DNA from: Ktedonospora formicarum
Lineage (GTDB): Bacteria > Chloroflexota > Ktedonobacteria > Ktedonobacterales > Ktedonobacteraceae
Direction: 5' to 3'
DNA: 64,000 bases
Assembly (NCBI RefSeq): GCF_016587355.1
Contig: NZ_BNJF01000004.1
Coordinates: 974,535-1,038,534, forward strand
Part shown: piece by piece, positions 7,571 through 16,993 of the stretch
How positions within the stretch are numbered: the stretch's first letter is position 1
Layout of the letters: every line of letters starts with the position of its first letter
Position numbers and translations under genes: made by a program
The notes under the pieces: model-generated
Told to the model about the DNA's origin: nothing
Databases searched by the model: none
What the model saw: the letters and a program-made list of their open reading frames with translations, nothing else

Positions 7571-10406
7571 AAACACTTTTCTTCCATCACGTCAGCAGGC
7601 AGCATCTTACGCGCTTCAGATTATCCCATCCACACAGAAGCAGGATGATCCCAGCGCGATGACTGCTGCTATCCAGAGCTTCGCACTCGACCAGCGGCAT
7701 CCTCTGGCTCTGGAACTGGTGGGAGAGCATCAGCAGCGCTCATTCCTCATCCGGGCCACAACACAGGCAGCACTAAAGCATGTCGAGTCGCAACTCCGCG
7801 CTCGCTACCCGCATGTGCGCATCGAGCCAGTTGCGCCACACACTGATCCGTTCCGTCTTGAGAAAGAGGAAGTTGCCTCCATGCTGGAATTGAAAGCAGG
7901 GGCGGCTTCCTATTTGCCCCTCCACACCTGGAGTCGAGAGGGAAAGCTCCCCTCCGTGGCAAGCACTGATCCCATGTTAGGGCTGCTGGCAGCGCTTGAT
8001 GATGTTCCCGAGCAAAGGCGCGTGATCTCCCAATTGGCCTTCGTGCCTGCCAGGGCAGGATGGGCACGTAGCTACCAGCGAAAAGCCGTTGAGCACGCAT
8101 TGGAGCCAGAACGCCGCGAGCAGCAGCACCATCTCTCCACAACTCGCCTAGCAGGGAATGTGCCCACAACGGGGACACTCTTCTTGATGGGTAGCCTGCT
8201 TGCGGTACTCCTGGGGATAACACATTATGTGCAAGCCCTTCCTCCCTGGATACAGCAACCACTTCGTGACCTCCTTCATGGGCACCTTTCAGCACGCTCA
8301 CCACTGCTCATCGGAGGAATGCTAGGGCTACTCCTCGTGCTATTCACTGGTTTCGTGCTCGTTGACCAATTCCGTCGCCGTTTCTTGCAACGCCCACTCT
8401 ATGATATGCGTCTCGTTGCGAGCAAGACGACGTATTCGGCCTACCATGTGCGTCTCCGGCTCTATGCTATTGGCCCGGCTTCATCGGATACAATGGCAGT
8501 CAACGGTAACCAATCATCATACCAGGATACCCAGCAGGACAACATGGACCTCTTACAAAGACTGGTTGCGGCCTATCGACAGTTCCATTTAGAAGCTGGC
8601 AACTATTTCGTGCCAGTCAGAGCCACCCACTGGGCCACGATGCGTTGTGTGCGTGGGCTTCAGTGGCGGCGCTGGTCCTGGGGCTGGTGGTCGGATGTGG
8701 CTCGCTCCTCGCATCTGATGAGTGTTGAGTCGGTGGCTGATCTGTGGCATCTGCCCGATCCTTTCCTCCTTCCACATTTGGCGCACCTGGCCTACCAACG
8801 GCATCGCTCCCTGCCACTCCCCTTGTCGCTTGCGCATGCCGCATCGACCGGGCATCAGATAGGGTCCAGTGAACACGCAGGGCATGTGATGCCCTTTCAC
8901 TTCCCCACCTCCTGCCGACGCCATCACATGCTTATCTGCGGCAAATCTGGTGAGGGCAAATCGACCCTGATGGAACATCTTGTGCATGACGCCATGCAGC
9001 AAGGTGGACTTCTCGTCGTGGACCCACATGGCGATCTGGTCGATCATCTCTTACCTCTGGTCCCAGAGCAACGGATTGAAGATGTAGTGCTGATTGATTT
9101 GAGCGAGACAACGTATGCCGTTGGCCTCAACCCCATCGATGCCACAATGGGTAAAGGACGTGATAAAGCTATTGCGGATCTGTTACGAACCCTGGCCCAT
9201 ATCTGGGTCAACAGTTGGGGGCCACGTATGGAAATCTCCTTTGAGTATGGCTTGCGAACCCTCTATGAGGCCAACAAAGCCCTGCTCCAACAGGATGTGT
9301 ACACGGGTGCCTCCAAACAGTACACCCTGCTTGATGTCATGCCATTGCTCACCGATGAGAGTTTCTGCCATACTCTGCTGGAACATATCAGCGACCCCTA
9401 TCTCTTGCGCTGGTGGCACACCTATTATGAACCACTTCCGCTCGCCATGCAGCGCGAACGTATTGATCCAGTGCTCTCCAAGGTCGCCAAGTTCGAGAGT
9501 GAGATTGCGCGCCGTATTCTCGGTCAGGGCACCTCCACGGTTGATTTCACAGCCTGTATTCGCCAGGAGAAAATCATCCTAGTAAAGCTGGCAAAAGGGG
9601 TTATTGGGGAGGATACAGCTCGCCTGCTGGGAGCCACGCTCCTCGGACTTCTTCAGATCACTCTGGAAGAACAAGCCATGCTGGCAGAGCATGACCGACG
9701 CTTACTCCCCATCTTCATTGACGAGTTTCAGATCTTACAAGGCGTCGATTGGGGGGGATTGGCAGAGCTGCGCAAATACGGTGCAGCTTTTACCCTGGCA
9801 ACGCAATCGCCGGAGTTCCTGCGTGAGGTGGACGCTCACCTCCTCCCCTTGGTGCTCGCGAATGTGAAGCATCTGGCTGTCTTTCATGGTTCAGCGCAAG
9901 ATGCGCTCCTGCTTGCCAAAGAGCTGGAAGTGAATGAAGAAGATATCCTGCATCTCGATGGCCATCAATGCTATCTCAAGCTCACCTACGAGAATCAGCG
10001 TCAACCGACCTTTTCGCTGGCTCTGCAACGCCTCCCTGTTGGGCACCCAGAACACAGTGAACGCATACGCACCTATGCGAGAACCCATTTGATGCATTCC
10101 ATCAGCCAGATAGACAAGCAGCTCCTCGAATCTGTCGCCCGCCCGTTGAAAAGCGTGCCGACAAGGGGACAAGAGGCTCTGAATCGCTCTGCTCCAACCG
10201 CAAAACATTCTGGCGAGGAGAGAGGTTCTCTCCTCGATGCGCATGGCACACGCCTGAGCAGCTATCGTGGACGCAAGAACCAGGAGAAGCGCTCCAAAGA
10301 AGCAGTCAAGACTGCCAACATCGAGGCGATGGGATGGAAAGAGACGGTTGGCACCCAAGGCCAAGACACGCAACAGGAGGAGAGTGTTCATGCACCCACA
10401 AACTAA
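7563..10406 (+). CDS. VirD4/TraG-like type IV coupling ATPase
   Basis: A 947-residue membrane ATPase. The start ATG 7563 overlaps the virB4 stop and has GCGAGGT upstream; a longer open frame from 7344 only reads through virB4. Residues 1-190 are soluble, followed by two membrane helices (GTLFLMGSLLAVLLGITHYV and LIGGMLGLLLVLFTGFVLV). The motor domain carries Walker A GKSGEGKSTLMEHL (about residue 457) and Walker B LLPIFIDEFQIL (about residue 713), with GGLLVVDPHGDLVDHLL between them as in TraD/TraG-type proteins. It would recruit DNA-relaxase complexes to the VirB4/VirB6 channel. The C-terminal 100 residues are low-complexity and basic. Confidence 0.87.
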   Translation: MPKNTFLPSRQQAASYALQIIPSTQKQDDPSAMTAAIQSFALDQRHPLALELVGEHQQRSFLIRATTQAALKHVESQLRARYPHVRIEPVAPHTDPFRLEKEEVASMLELKAGAASYLPLHTWSREGKLPSVASTDPMLGLLAALDDVPEQRRVISQLAFVPARAGWARSYQRKAVEHALEPERREQQHHLSTTRLAGNVPTTGTLFLMGSLLAVLLGITHYVQALPPWIQQPLRDLLHGHLSARSPLLIGGMLGLLLVLFTGFVLVDQFRRRFLQRPLYDMRLVASKTTYSAYHVRLRLYAIGPASSDTMAVNGNQSSYQDTQQDNMDLLQRLVAAYRQFHLEAGNYFVPVRATHWATMRCVRGLQWRRWSWGWWSDVARSSHLMSVESVADLWHLPDPFLLPHLAHLAYQRHRSLPLPLSLAHAASTGHQIGSSEHAGHVMPFHFPTSCRRHHMLICGKSGEGKSTLMEHLVHDAMQQGGLLVVDPHGDLVDHLLPLVPEQRIEDVVLIDLSETTYAVGLNPIDATMGKGRDKAIADLLRTLAHIWVNSWGPRMEISFEYGLRTLYEANKALLQQDVYTGASKQYTLLDVMPLLTDESFCHTLLEHISDPYLLRWWHTYYEPLPLAMQRERIDPVLSKVAKFESEIARRILGQGTSTVDFTACIRQEKIILVKLAKGVIGEDTARLLGATLLGLLQITLEEQAMLAEHDRRLLPIFIDEFQILQGVDWGGLAELRKYGAAFTLATQSPEFLREVDAHLLPLVLANVKHLAVFHGSAQDALLLAKELEVNEEDILHLDGHQCYLKLTYENQRQPTFSLALQRLPVGHPEHSERIRTYARTHLMHSISQIDKQLLESVARPLKSVPTRGQEALNRSAPTAKHSGEERGSLLDAHGTRLSSYRGRKNQEKRSKEAVKTANIEAMGWKETVGTQGQDTQQEESVHAPTN

Positions 10407-12294
10407 TGAGCCTGTTCCTTCTCTCATCGCAGACTTGGAGAACGACCTGTCGATGAACGAGCGCATCCTACTGTGGCTGCTCAAACAACCGTTGCAACGT
10501 ATCGGTGATCTGGCTTTCACACTCAAACGACACGCCTCCTCCATTTCGCGACATCTTGACGTTCTTGAGAGGCAAGGGCTGGTAGAGCCGATACGCGTCT
10601 GCCTTACCGAAGCAACTCTCTATTACCTGACCACAGCAGGCATTGGCATCGTGGCTGATATTCTAGGGGCTGATCCCGTGAAACTGGCTCAGGTGTGGAA
10701 AGCGGGAGAACGTCATCTGCTGGGTCAGCTTTCTCGTCTCTCACCATTACTACGCCTGCGGGATGTGGTGCATGGTTTCGTTGCACACACACCAACCAGG
10801 CTCGCGCATTCAGGAGGCCATACCGCCACACTGCGCTGGCATCAGGTACAGGAGTATACACATTCGTTTCTCTTTAAGGGCAAGCCAGAACGCTGTCGTG
10901 TTGATGCCATACTCGCGATGGTTCGCCCTGCACTTCATGGAGATAATACACAGGATGAGGCGCTCTTTAGCGTGCTATGGATGCTCGATCCAGGGCTGGT
11001 TGGACGAGGAGATCTGCGACTCATTCAGCAGCGACTCGAAGCCCTTCTCAAGTTTCGCGAAAGTGCGGAGCGCTGGCCCTGGTACTCGCATTTTCCACCA
11101 TTACTTATTCTTACGAGAGACACACGAAGCCGTACCCTCTGGCAGCGGAGAGCAAAAGCAGCCAGTGAACGTCTGCGCGTTGCGCCACTCGTTGGGGCTA
11201 TAGCAAACCTGGCTTCTGACACAGTAAGCTCGCGCAGCAATCCCTGGCTCCTTCCGTGGCAACATCTCGCGACAGAACGTCCCTGTCACCTTGAGGAAAT
11301 ACTGCATCCCATGCCCACGCAGGCTACCCTCCCGCATGTGTTGGCACCCAAAATGATGCCTCCAGGGATCTTTGCTCTCAGCCAGAAGAAAAGCAAGCAG
11401 CCGAAACTCATGAAAGAAACCTTGAGCACACACATATTACTCAATGGAAAGGATAAACGAGAAAACATAGCGCTCCTTGGTCTTCAACTGAGTCAGCGGC
11501 ATCTGGAATGTTTGCTAAGGCTCTATGAACATCCTCTACTTTCACGTGATGAACTGGCAACCTTCACACGTCTTCAACCAGATACCGTTACACGGTATCT
11601 TTACGACCTCCGCAAACATGCCTGTATTGAGAGATACGATACCCCGCATGCGAAACGTTACGCCTTGAGTGAACGAGGGGGAAGATTCATCGCTATGTAC
11701 CTACAACTCTCCCTCTTGCATGTATTCGAGTCTTCCGCATCGGGAGCATACGTTCAGCGAGGCGTACCTCACCTGCTCCGCCGAATCGCGCATACGGCTG
11801 GTATCTATTCCTTCCTGGCTCGAATGCAGGAGGGGGCGGAACGAGAGGGGCATGTCCTGGAATGGTGGGAGACCGAGGAACGAAGCGCGCGCCGCTATCG
11901 AATGCAAGGTCAGTGGCATAATTTTCTCCCTGATGCCACCTTCTGTTATGCCGCCGGGGCCAAGCGCTTCTGCTCCTGGCTGGAATGGGATGAGGGCACA
12001 ATGCATGCCAGAGATCTCACGACGAAATTCTCCTCCTATGCTCATTATCTTGAAACCCAAACCTGGATGAGAGAGTATGCAACCCTACCCATTCTGCTTG
12101 TGGTCGTGCCTCACCCAGGACAGGAGCAGAGAATGTCTCACGTGGTGCGAAACGCTCTAGAGGACACTTCGCTCGTCGTCCGAGTAACCACAACAACGCG
12201 CTTAGACGAGAAGGGACCGCTCGCGGAGATTTGGCATCAAATCCTTCCACCTACTAAAAACCAACAGCGAGGACTTCTTGACGTCTCACACTAG
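10390..12294 (+). CDS. Replic_Relax-like winged-helix protein of the transfer operon
   Basis: A 634-residue protein starting at ATG 10390 with AGGAGGAG 8 bp upstream; it overlaps the end of the coupling-protein gene. It has two winged-helix modules: residues about 18-60 (LLWLLKQPLQRIGDLAFTL) and about 370-440 (HLECLLRLYEHPLLSRDELA). The C-terminal domain contains FLPDATFCY and a WLEWDEGTM segment, which fits the replication-relaxation (Replic_Relax) family found beside relaxases or in place of them on mobile elements of Gram-positive bacteria. No relaxase His-rich motif was found anywhere in the window, so this protein may supply or assist the origin-processing step. That role is inferred. 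Confidence 0.65.
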   Translation: MHPQTNEPVPSLIADLENDLSMNERILLWLLKQPLQRIGDLAFTLKRHASSISRHLDVLERQGLVEPIRVCLTEATLYYLTTAGIGIVADILGADPVKLAQVWKAGERHLLGQLSRLSPLLRLRDVVHGFVAHTPTRLAHSGGHTATLRWHQVQEYTHSFLFKGKPERCRVDAILAMVRPALHGDNTQDEALFSVLWMLDPGLVGRGDLRLIQQRLEALLKFRESAERWPWYSHFPPLLILTRDTRSRTLWQRRAKAASERLRVAPLVGAIANLASDTVSSRSNPWLLPWQHLATERPCHLEEILHPMPTQATLPHVLAPKMMPPGIFALSQKKSKQPKLMKETLSTHILLNGKDKRENIALLGLQLSQRHLECLLRLYEHPLLSRDELATFTRLQPDTVTRYLYDLRKHACIERYDTPHAKRYALSERGGRFIAMYLQLSLLHVFESSASGAYVQRGVPHLLRRIAHTAGIYSFLARMQEGAEREGHVLEWWETEERSARRYRMQGQWHNFLPDATFCYAAGAKRFCSWLEWDEGTMHARDLTTKFSSYAHYLETQTWMREYATLPILLVVVPHPGQEQRMSHVVRNALEDTSLVVRVTTTTRLDEKGPLAEIWHQILPPTKNQQRGLLDVSH

Positions 12295-12331
12295 CAGAAC
12301 CATGGAAAGACTATTCATGAAAGGATCGCTC

Positions 12332-12757
12332 ATGCAGATTTCATTTGCCACTCGTTTACGTCAGGCTCGGCTAAACCAACAGTTGACCCAGGAAGACGTG
12401 GCTGAATATCTCGATATTGCCACCATTACTGTGGCGCGGTGGGAACAAGGCAAAGCCATACCCAATATCTTCTCTGTACAACGTCTCTGCCAACTCTACC
12501 ACCTTTCACCCAATGATCTTTTAGCGATAGAGGAAAATAATGAAACTGAGGCTCCGTATGAAGCACTCGGACAGGTCTATCAGATCACCATCACGTTGCA
12601 GCTTTCTGCACCATCTGCTACAGAACAATACGAAACGCCGCCGTTTTCATGCTCAGGGGAACAACTCTTCCAGGCTCTTCTCCTACTACACCACCTACCT
12701 CCGTCAGAGAATTTTATACAGCTACAAACGCATGAGAGAAGAAAACTCATTGGATGA
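12332..12757 (+). CDS. XRE-family helix-turn-helix regulator
   Basis: A 141-residue protein. Residues 1-60 are a Cro/C1-type helix-turn-helix (FATRLRQARLNQQLTQEDVA, then ITVARWEQGKAIPN), the classic XRE fold. The rest is a Gln- and Ser-rich tail of unknown role. ATG 12332 is chosen because AAAGGA lies 7 bp upstream; in-frame ATGs at 12302 and 12317 would add 10 or 5 residues. It is the last gene of the conjugation operon and precedes a strong hairpin, so it may regulate transfer genes. Confidence 0.8.
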   Translation: MQISFATRLRQARLNQQLTQEDVAEYLDIATITVARWEQGKAIPNIFSVQRLCQLYHLSPNDLLAIEENNETEAPYEALGQVYQITITLQLSAPSATEQYETPPFSCSGEQLFQALLLLHHLPPSENFIQLQTHERRKLIG

Positions 12758-12782
12758 GGAAACTTAAAGCCCTTAATGACTT

Positions 12783-12828
12783 TAACATATTAGTAGGGCT
12801 ATGTAACTAAAGCCCTACTAATATGTTA
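12783..12828. terminator. 18-bp perfect stem hairpin between convergent genes
   Basis: Arms 12783-12800 and 12811-12828 are exact reverse complements (TAACATATTAGTAGGGCT on the left arm), with a 10-base loop. It sits between the XRE gene (stop 12757) and the stop of the minus-strand secreted-protein gene at 12844, the place for a bidirectional terminator. There is no long T-run, only mixed pyrimidine sequence after the stem on the plus side. Confidence 0.75.
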
Positions 12829-12843
12829 GATTTCCTCTTCGGG

Positions 12844-13440
12844 CTAACAGTCGATATTCAATGACGATAGCGCTTGCACTCCAACTTCCCCACTATGCCC
12901 GAACCAATAGACTTTTTGTGAGTTCTTAAAATATTGTCTAAATCCGTTACCTTGAGTGTCACTGGCAAAATATCCAGGGTAATTGCCATCAGTTGATGAT
13001 CCACCGTTCGTAGCGCATCCTTGTAATTTATATTCGGTTGCTCTATCGTTCCAACTTTGACCGCAGGTGCTATACAAAATGTTGCTACAGTCTCCTGGAA
13101 TATCTGTTAGATTGATAAACCCCTTGCCTGTAAAGCAGACAGAATGAGCTGGAGCCCAAACATCTGAATAATCGTCGTACAAAATAACCTGAGCACTACC
13201 ACAGTTGCCAGTTACAGAGGTATTGGGTATTACGCCGTTTAAAGTATGATCCAGACAAGTGAACGTTGCAGGTTTTGAGCCATTTAAATGCACAAGTAAA
13301 TGAGCGCATTTATTTTGAGAGGAATTAGATGCCGTCTTGTTTGCATGAGTATGCGCGAGAGCGCTCTCTGAAAAGAAACTAATAAACAATATAGAGACAA
13401 AAAAACTGATAATAAGTACCTTCATGGAACTTTTATGCAC
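12844..13440 (-). CDS. secreted protein with beta/gamma-crystallin-like core (copy 1)
   Basis: A 198-residue protein with a signal peptide (hydrophobic run VLIISFFVSILFISFF, then ALA-HT). The mature part has many Cys and the stretch VILYDDYSD ... VCFTGKGFINLTDI ... SWNDRATEYKLQGC. This resembles the Greek-key repeats of beta/gamma-crystallin and peptidase-inhibitor I36-like proteins (Tyr/Trp corner, then WND-S/A). It starts at GTG 13440 with GAAAGGAAG upstream. It is a paralogue of the protein at 14521-15123, sharing the CxHxLVHLxG start, the SWND core, YPGYFA and the C-terminal SxxxIDC. Probably extracellular; binding target unknown. Confidence 0.72.
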   Translation of the reverse strand: MHKSSMKVLIISFFVSILFISFFSESALAHTHANKTASNSSQNKCAHLLVHLNGSKPATFTCLDHTLNGVIPNTSVTGNCGSAQVILYDDYSDVWAPAHSVCFTGKGFINLTDIPGDCSNILYSTCGQSWNDRATEYKLQGCATNGGSSTDGNYPGYFASDTQGNGFRQYFKNSQKVYWFGHSGEVGVQALSSLNIDC

Positions 13441-13604
13441 TTTGGGCTTCCTTTCACAAAGTGATAATCATCTGGCTAGGAATTCTTCTTTACTAAGCGA
13501 TGCATGCATAACGACAAATGTGTCATGTTGGCAAACTTTGCTAATTTGATAACTACTCAGGAGCCTTTTAGGGTATTTTGAGAGCAAGAGTACATTTATT
13601 GATG

Positions 13605-13635
13605 TCAGAAATGGCTCTTCAAGAACCATTTCTGA
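13605..13635 (-). terminator. hairpin downstream of the 13718-14434 gene
   Basis: A 10-bp perfect stem, TCAGAAATGG (13605-13614) with CCATTTCTGA (13626-13635), and an 11-base loop, lies about 85 bp after the stop of the minus-strand gene at 13718. No long T-run follows, so it may be only a stability or processing hairpin. Confidence 0.45.
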
Positions 13636-13717
13636 GCATTTAATGTTCGTCGATGCTATCTATTGATGGCTGGGGACTTAAAAAGCACAAAACATGGTTG
13701 GAGTAGTTATTAAGTTT

Positions 13718-14434
13718 TTACTCTATACCAACGCTGACATCCCAATATGCTCCGCTAAACATGAACAATGTAATCCTTGCCACTGCTCCTTGAATGTGAG
13801 CTGGGCCATTGAAAAAAGCTTTGTTAATTTGAGTTATCTCACCAACAGCTGGTGCTGAACCACTGCTGTAGGTCTCACCACTGTAGGTCCACAGTAAATA
13901 CCCATTTGCGTAGAATGTTGGGTTTCGGGCTCCAAGACTGCATACGTTGGCTCCATCAACGTAGAAAGGCTGTTGAACATCATAGGACCAGAGAACAACG
14001 CCGTAGATATTTGTACCTTGTACGTATCCATGTGCCGTACCCCCATAGTAGCAACTATTGGGATTTGCTGCATCTTGTGGGGAAGCAGATTCTGCCTTGA
14101 CGCTCCATTTGATTTGAGTAGGAATGCTACGGATAATGTTTCTAACTTGTGGAGAAAGATCCGTTCGTTTTAACGCTGCTTGTACTTTAGCTCCGTTTCC
14201 ACGGTCAATAGTGCGCTCAGTTCCAGTTTGGATTTGCTTCGAGGTAAGATGAATATCTGTACCAATAGTTTTCTGTGGCAATAATGATTGAATTAGCGCG
14301 ATATCGGATTTCGTTAAAACCGTTTGGCTACCAGACAATGTGGCAGCTTGAGCGCTGCCAGAAAAGCAAAGTAGAGCCATCAAAACTAGACATGAAATCA
14401 TTATGCTAATCTTTAAACACGTTGATCGCTTCAT
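13718..14434 (-). CDS. secreted protein of unknown function
   Basis: A 238-residue protein. The start ATG 14434 is chosen over the longer frame because AAGGAGAAA lies 7 bp upstream and the protein then begins with a clear signal peptide: basic MKRSTCLK, a hydrophobic core ISCLVLMALLCFSG, and a SAQA-A cleavage site. The mature region has a helical, Gln/Thr-rich first half and a beta-rich, Tyr/Gly-rich second half (YYGGTAHGYVQGTNIYGVV). No known domain was recognised. It lies between two crystallin-like paralogues on the same strand, 86 bp after the upstream one, so the three may be co-expressed and exported together. Confidence 0.65.
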   Translation of the reverse strand: MKRSTCLKISIMISCLVLMALLCFSGSAQAATLSGSQTVLTKSDIALIQSLLPQKTIGTDIHLTSKQIQTGTERTIDRGNGAKVQAALKRTDLSPQVRNIIRSIPTQIKWSVKAESASPQDAANPNSCYYGGTAHGYVQGTNIYGVVLWSYDVQQPFYVDGANVCSLGARNPTFYANGYLLWTYSGETYSSGSAPAVGEITQINKAFFNGPAHIQGAVARITLFMFSGAYWDVSVGIE

Positions 14435-14520
14435 AACATGCTTTCTCCTTATGCATAAAATTCTGCATGCAAATGACACTTTGTGGTATGGTGCCAAAGA
14501 CGAACTACTAAACTCCCGAA

Positions 14521-15123
14521 CTAGCAATCGATATATATCGATGAAAGACTGTCGTTAGCAAGTACTCCATTGATACCAGTAAAATCTTTTGCTGATTTAC
14601 TGATGTTATCTTTGAAGTATTGTTTTTGGCCATTGCCATTTGAATCTTTAGCAAAATATCCAGGGTAATCAGGGTTTCCTGATTGGGGTAGGCCAGTTAA
14701 AGCGCACCCATGTAAAGAAAAACCACTAGCTTGATCATTCCAAGAAGTGCAATGGCATAGTGGAACGTTGTACCAAGCTGGCGCATAGTCGGTCAGGTTA
14801 GCAAAACCGTTGCCAACAAAGCAAAGATAATCTCCAGTAAAACTTGTATCCCACCAAATCGTGACCTCTGCACTGTCACAGTTACCCAAACCTATATTAG
14901 GTTGAACTTCTTGTTTGCTATTATCAAAACAAGTTATTGTTGGTGCGTCTTTTCCATGTAGGTGAACTAGTCGATGCCCACAAGGGTCCGAAGGTCTTAA
15001 AGCAGCATTTAGGGGTTTAGCTGTGGAATGAGCGCTAGCGGGGGGCGTGTTGAACGCTATTCCTAAAAATAGCGTTGAAAACATAAAAAATACTAAACAA
15101 ATCTTTAGCTTCCATTGACGCAT
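14521..15123 (-). CDS. secreted protein with beta/gamma-crystallin-like core (copy 2)
   Basis: A 200-residue paralogue of the protein at 12844-13440. The signal peptide is ICLVFFMFSTLFLGIAF followed by PASAHS. The mature part keeps the same order: CGHRLVHLHG, a Greek-key-like stretch with YLCFVGNGFANLTDY, TSWNDQASGFSLHGC, YPGYFAKDSNGNG, and a terminal SSIYIDC. Conserved Cys suggest disulphides outside the cell. ATG 15123 follows GAAGGGATG. Gene duplication followed by insertion or retention of the middle gene (13718-14434) explains the A-B-A' layout. Function unknown; crystallin-like or inhibitor-like binding is inferred from the fold pattern only. Confidence 0.72.
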   Translation of the reverse strand: MRQWKLKICLVFFMFSTLFLGIAFNTPPASAHSTAKPLNAALRPSDPCGHRLVHLHGKDAPTITCFDNSKQEVQPNIGLGNCDSAEVTIWWDTSFTGDYLCFVGNGFANLTDYAPAWYNVPLCHCTSWNDQASGFSLHGCALTGLPQSGNPDYPGYFAKDSNGNGQKQYFKDNISKSAKDFTGINGVLANDSLSSIYIDC

Positions 15124-15404
15124 CTAAAAGCATCCCTTCTTTTAATGCAAAAACTCTTAAAGCTAAACAGTAGCCTATAAATATATAACATATTAGGAAA
15201 CAGTAATACAAGCGTTTTATATCACTAATATCTTGAAACTTTTATATTGGCAAGTTCCGCTAAGGCAGCAGATATAAATAAAATCCTGCTAGGGGATTGA
15301 GCTTTACATGAATATTAGATATACTTATGAGTGAAATACAGTAGGATTAAACCATATAAAAGTGGAGTTAGCCGTTATATTAAAGAATAGGGAAGAAAAC
15401 GCAA

Positions 15405-15647
15405 TTGAAAAATATTCTATCAATTCTTTTCATTGTATTTGGGTTATTTGGGCTTTTAGTTACTTCCACTTCTTTACCAGGCGCGTTTTTGATCATAATT
15501 ATTTCGATAGGTTGTATATTGACTGGGATTGTTCTAATTGTTGCCAATGTTTTATATAAAGTCCCATCTAAAGACAAAATAGTAGCTGAGAAGATTTTGG
15601 GAAAAGCGGAGCAGGAAAAGCAGACTCAAGCAAGAAAAAAAACATAA
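15405..15647 (+). CDS. small two-helix membrane protein
   Basis: An 80-residue protein starting at TTG 15405, with GGGAAGAAA about 6 bp upstream. Two hydrophobic helices (ILFIVFGLFGLLV and AFLIIIISIGCILTGIVLIVANVLY) are followed by a charged Lys/Glu/Gln-rich tail. The AT-rich codon use differs from the conjugation operon and fits the AT-rich island around it. No family recognised. Confidence 0.5.
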   Translation: MKNILSILFIVFGLFGLLVTSTSLPGAFLIIIISIGCILTGIVLIVANVLYKVPSKDKIVAEKILGKAEQEKQTQARKKT

Positions 15648-15833
15648 TAAAGTATATCTATCGAGGCTAGCGTAGAGAATCAAAACAGGTCCAACGCGTA
15701 ACCAAAGCATTGGCGAAGGATAGGCCAATGTTATCTGAGGCAATCTCGAGCAGCAGTTTGCAGTCGAGCAACTGGAGAGAGCCAAGCAACACATTTTTGA
15801 GTTCCTGTCGTTTGAGCAGATTTCCAGACCTTC

Positions 15834-15977
15834 TTAAAAATTAAGTTCGAGCGTATAGGAGGCAGGAAAATATTCCAGATGAATGCGCTTGCCTGCACCA
15901 TAAGTCAAAAAGCCCTTGATGACGAAGAAGACAACTGCAATGGGTTGGATGATAGACGATACCAAAGTAATATTTGA
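15834..15977 (-). pseudogene. C-terminal remnant of a membrane protein gene
   Basis: On the minus strand this stretch reads as 47 codons ending in TAA, with a membrane-like IIQPIAVVFFVIKGFL segment and then YGAGKRIHLEYFPASYTLEL. It is open only back to a TGA and has no start codon or ribosome site. The sequence has a coding look, so it is probably the tail of a decayed gene. Family not recognised. Confidence 0.35.
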
Positions 15978-16504
15978 TCAACCAGGCTACTCACTCGGCA
16001 GTCCAAACATTGCCAAGGGGCTCGAAGGTTTTGCTCCTTGGTCGAGAAAACTAGGTAATTGAGCTCGTTCGCTCCTAGATCAATTTGGGGTAAGGATCAG
16101 GGTGGGGGCACAGTTCACAATACATCGATTCCTTGAGCTAGTAGTTTGCAGATTCATTGGATCACGGTTCCTCGCGAGATGCCGAGATTCCTTTGTCTCC
16201 AATTAGCGCATGTACAATTGATAGGCCAACAATATTCGTCCTTTGCGGTAGTTGGAAGAGGTGTTCAGACCATTTGAGATATGGGTTAACTAATATCTTG
16301 TAGAGGTTCGCGTAAGAATCGCCAATCCGTCGTTGGAGGGACATCATATAAATCTATGTTCTCGTATAAATTGAGACAAAATCATCTCCAGAGATCTTTG
16401 TATTTAATGGATTGTTTGGGCAAATGAGCACTTAGGTCACAATATAATTACTGAATTCACACAAATTTAAGGGCCTACACAAATGGATTTGGATCTACGT
16501 CCTT

Positions 16505-16541
16505 GCGATTGAAGGATGAGGTATTACCTCATCTCAATCGC
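16505..16541. repeat. near-perfect snap-back hairpin
   Basis: GCGATTGA plus GATGAGGTA on the left pairs with TACCTCATC plus TCAATCGC on the right. Only an AG bulge (16513-16514) and a single-base turn interrupt it. A second copy of TCAATCGC follows directly at 16543-16550. It is too tight for a normal RNA loop unless the middle pairs open. It may be a terminator or a scar of a small palindromic element. Confidence 0.45.
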
Positions 16542-16630
16542 TTCAATCGCAATCAGGATACGAAACCGCAGATTTCATAGGTTACGAATGATGTGTTCTG
16601 CTTGCTTATCTCCACAAGAAAACTCATTTT

Positions 16631-16993
16631 TCACCTGGGAGGAGGGATAACTAGTGTTTTTCTACATAAACTAATAACAAGATTAACAATTATACTGATG
16701 CTCATCATAATCACCCAAATGAGAATAAATATAGCCCATCCTCCTGCGCCAGAGCTAGTCTGTCCGGGATATAAAACGTAGTCTATAGTCATCAATGTCA
16801 AACACAACACAGGAATAAGTATTGATATGATGCGTAACTTGATTAGCCTAGTGTTTCTTTTTTTTTGTGGTATAGGATATATTTTGTCACCTGGCTTGAT
16901 GGGATAATTCATCATATCTTTAAATGGCGTAGAAGTTTGTAAGATACTTTGTTCATCTTGTGAACCCTCAAAGCCCATAGACTGTTCCTTCAT
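16631..16993 (-). CDS. hypothetical membrane protein with two C-terminal helices
   Basis: A 120-residue protein. The first 50 residues are polar (MKEQSMGFEGSQDEQ start, then DKIYPIPQKKRNTR). Two membrane helices follow: IISILIPVLCLTLMTIDYVLY and AIFILIWVIMMSISIIVNLVI. AAAGGATG lies about 9 bp before the ATG. No family recognised. Codon use is AT-rich like the surrounding island. Confidence 0.55.
   Translation of the reverse strand: MKEQSMGFEGSQDEQSILQTSTPFKDMMNYPIKPGDKIYPIPQKKRNTRLIKLRIISILIPVLCLTLMTIDYVLYPGQTSSGAGGWAIFILIWVIMMSISIIVNLVISLCRKTLVIPPPR

Larger units (their letters stand above)
15648..16630. other. AT-rich intergenic stretch with no intact gene
   Basis: Apart from the membrane-protein remnant and a hairpin at 16505-16541, nothing with a start, ribosome site and coding pattern was found. 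The short frames here lack family signals. The stretch looks like decayed DNA between two small AT-rich membrane genes. Confidence 0.5.
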
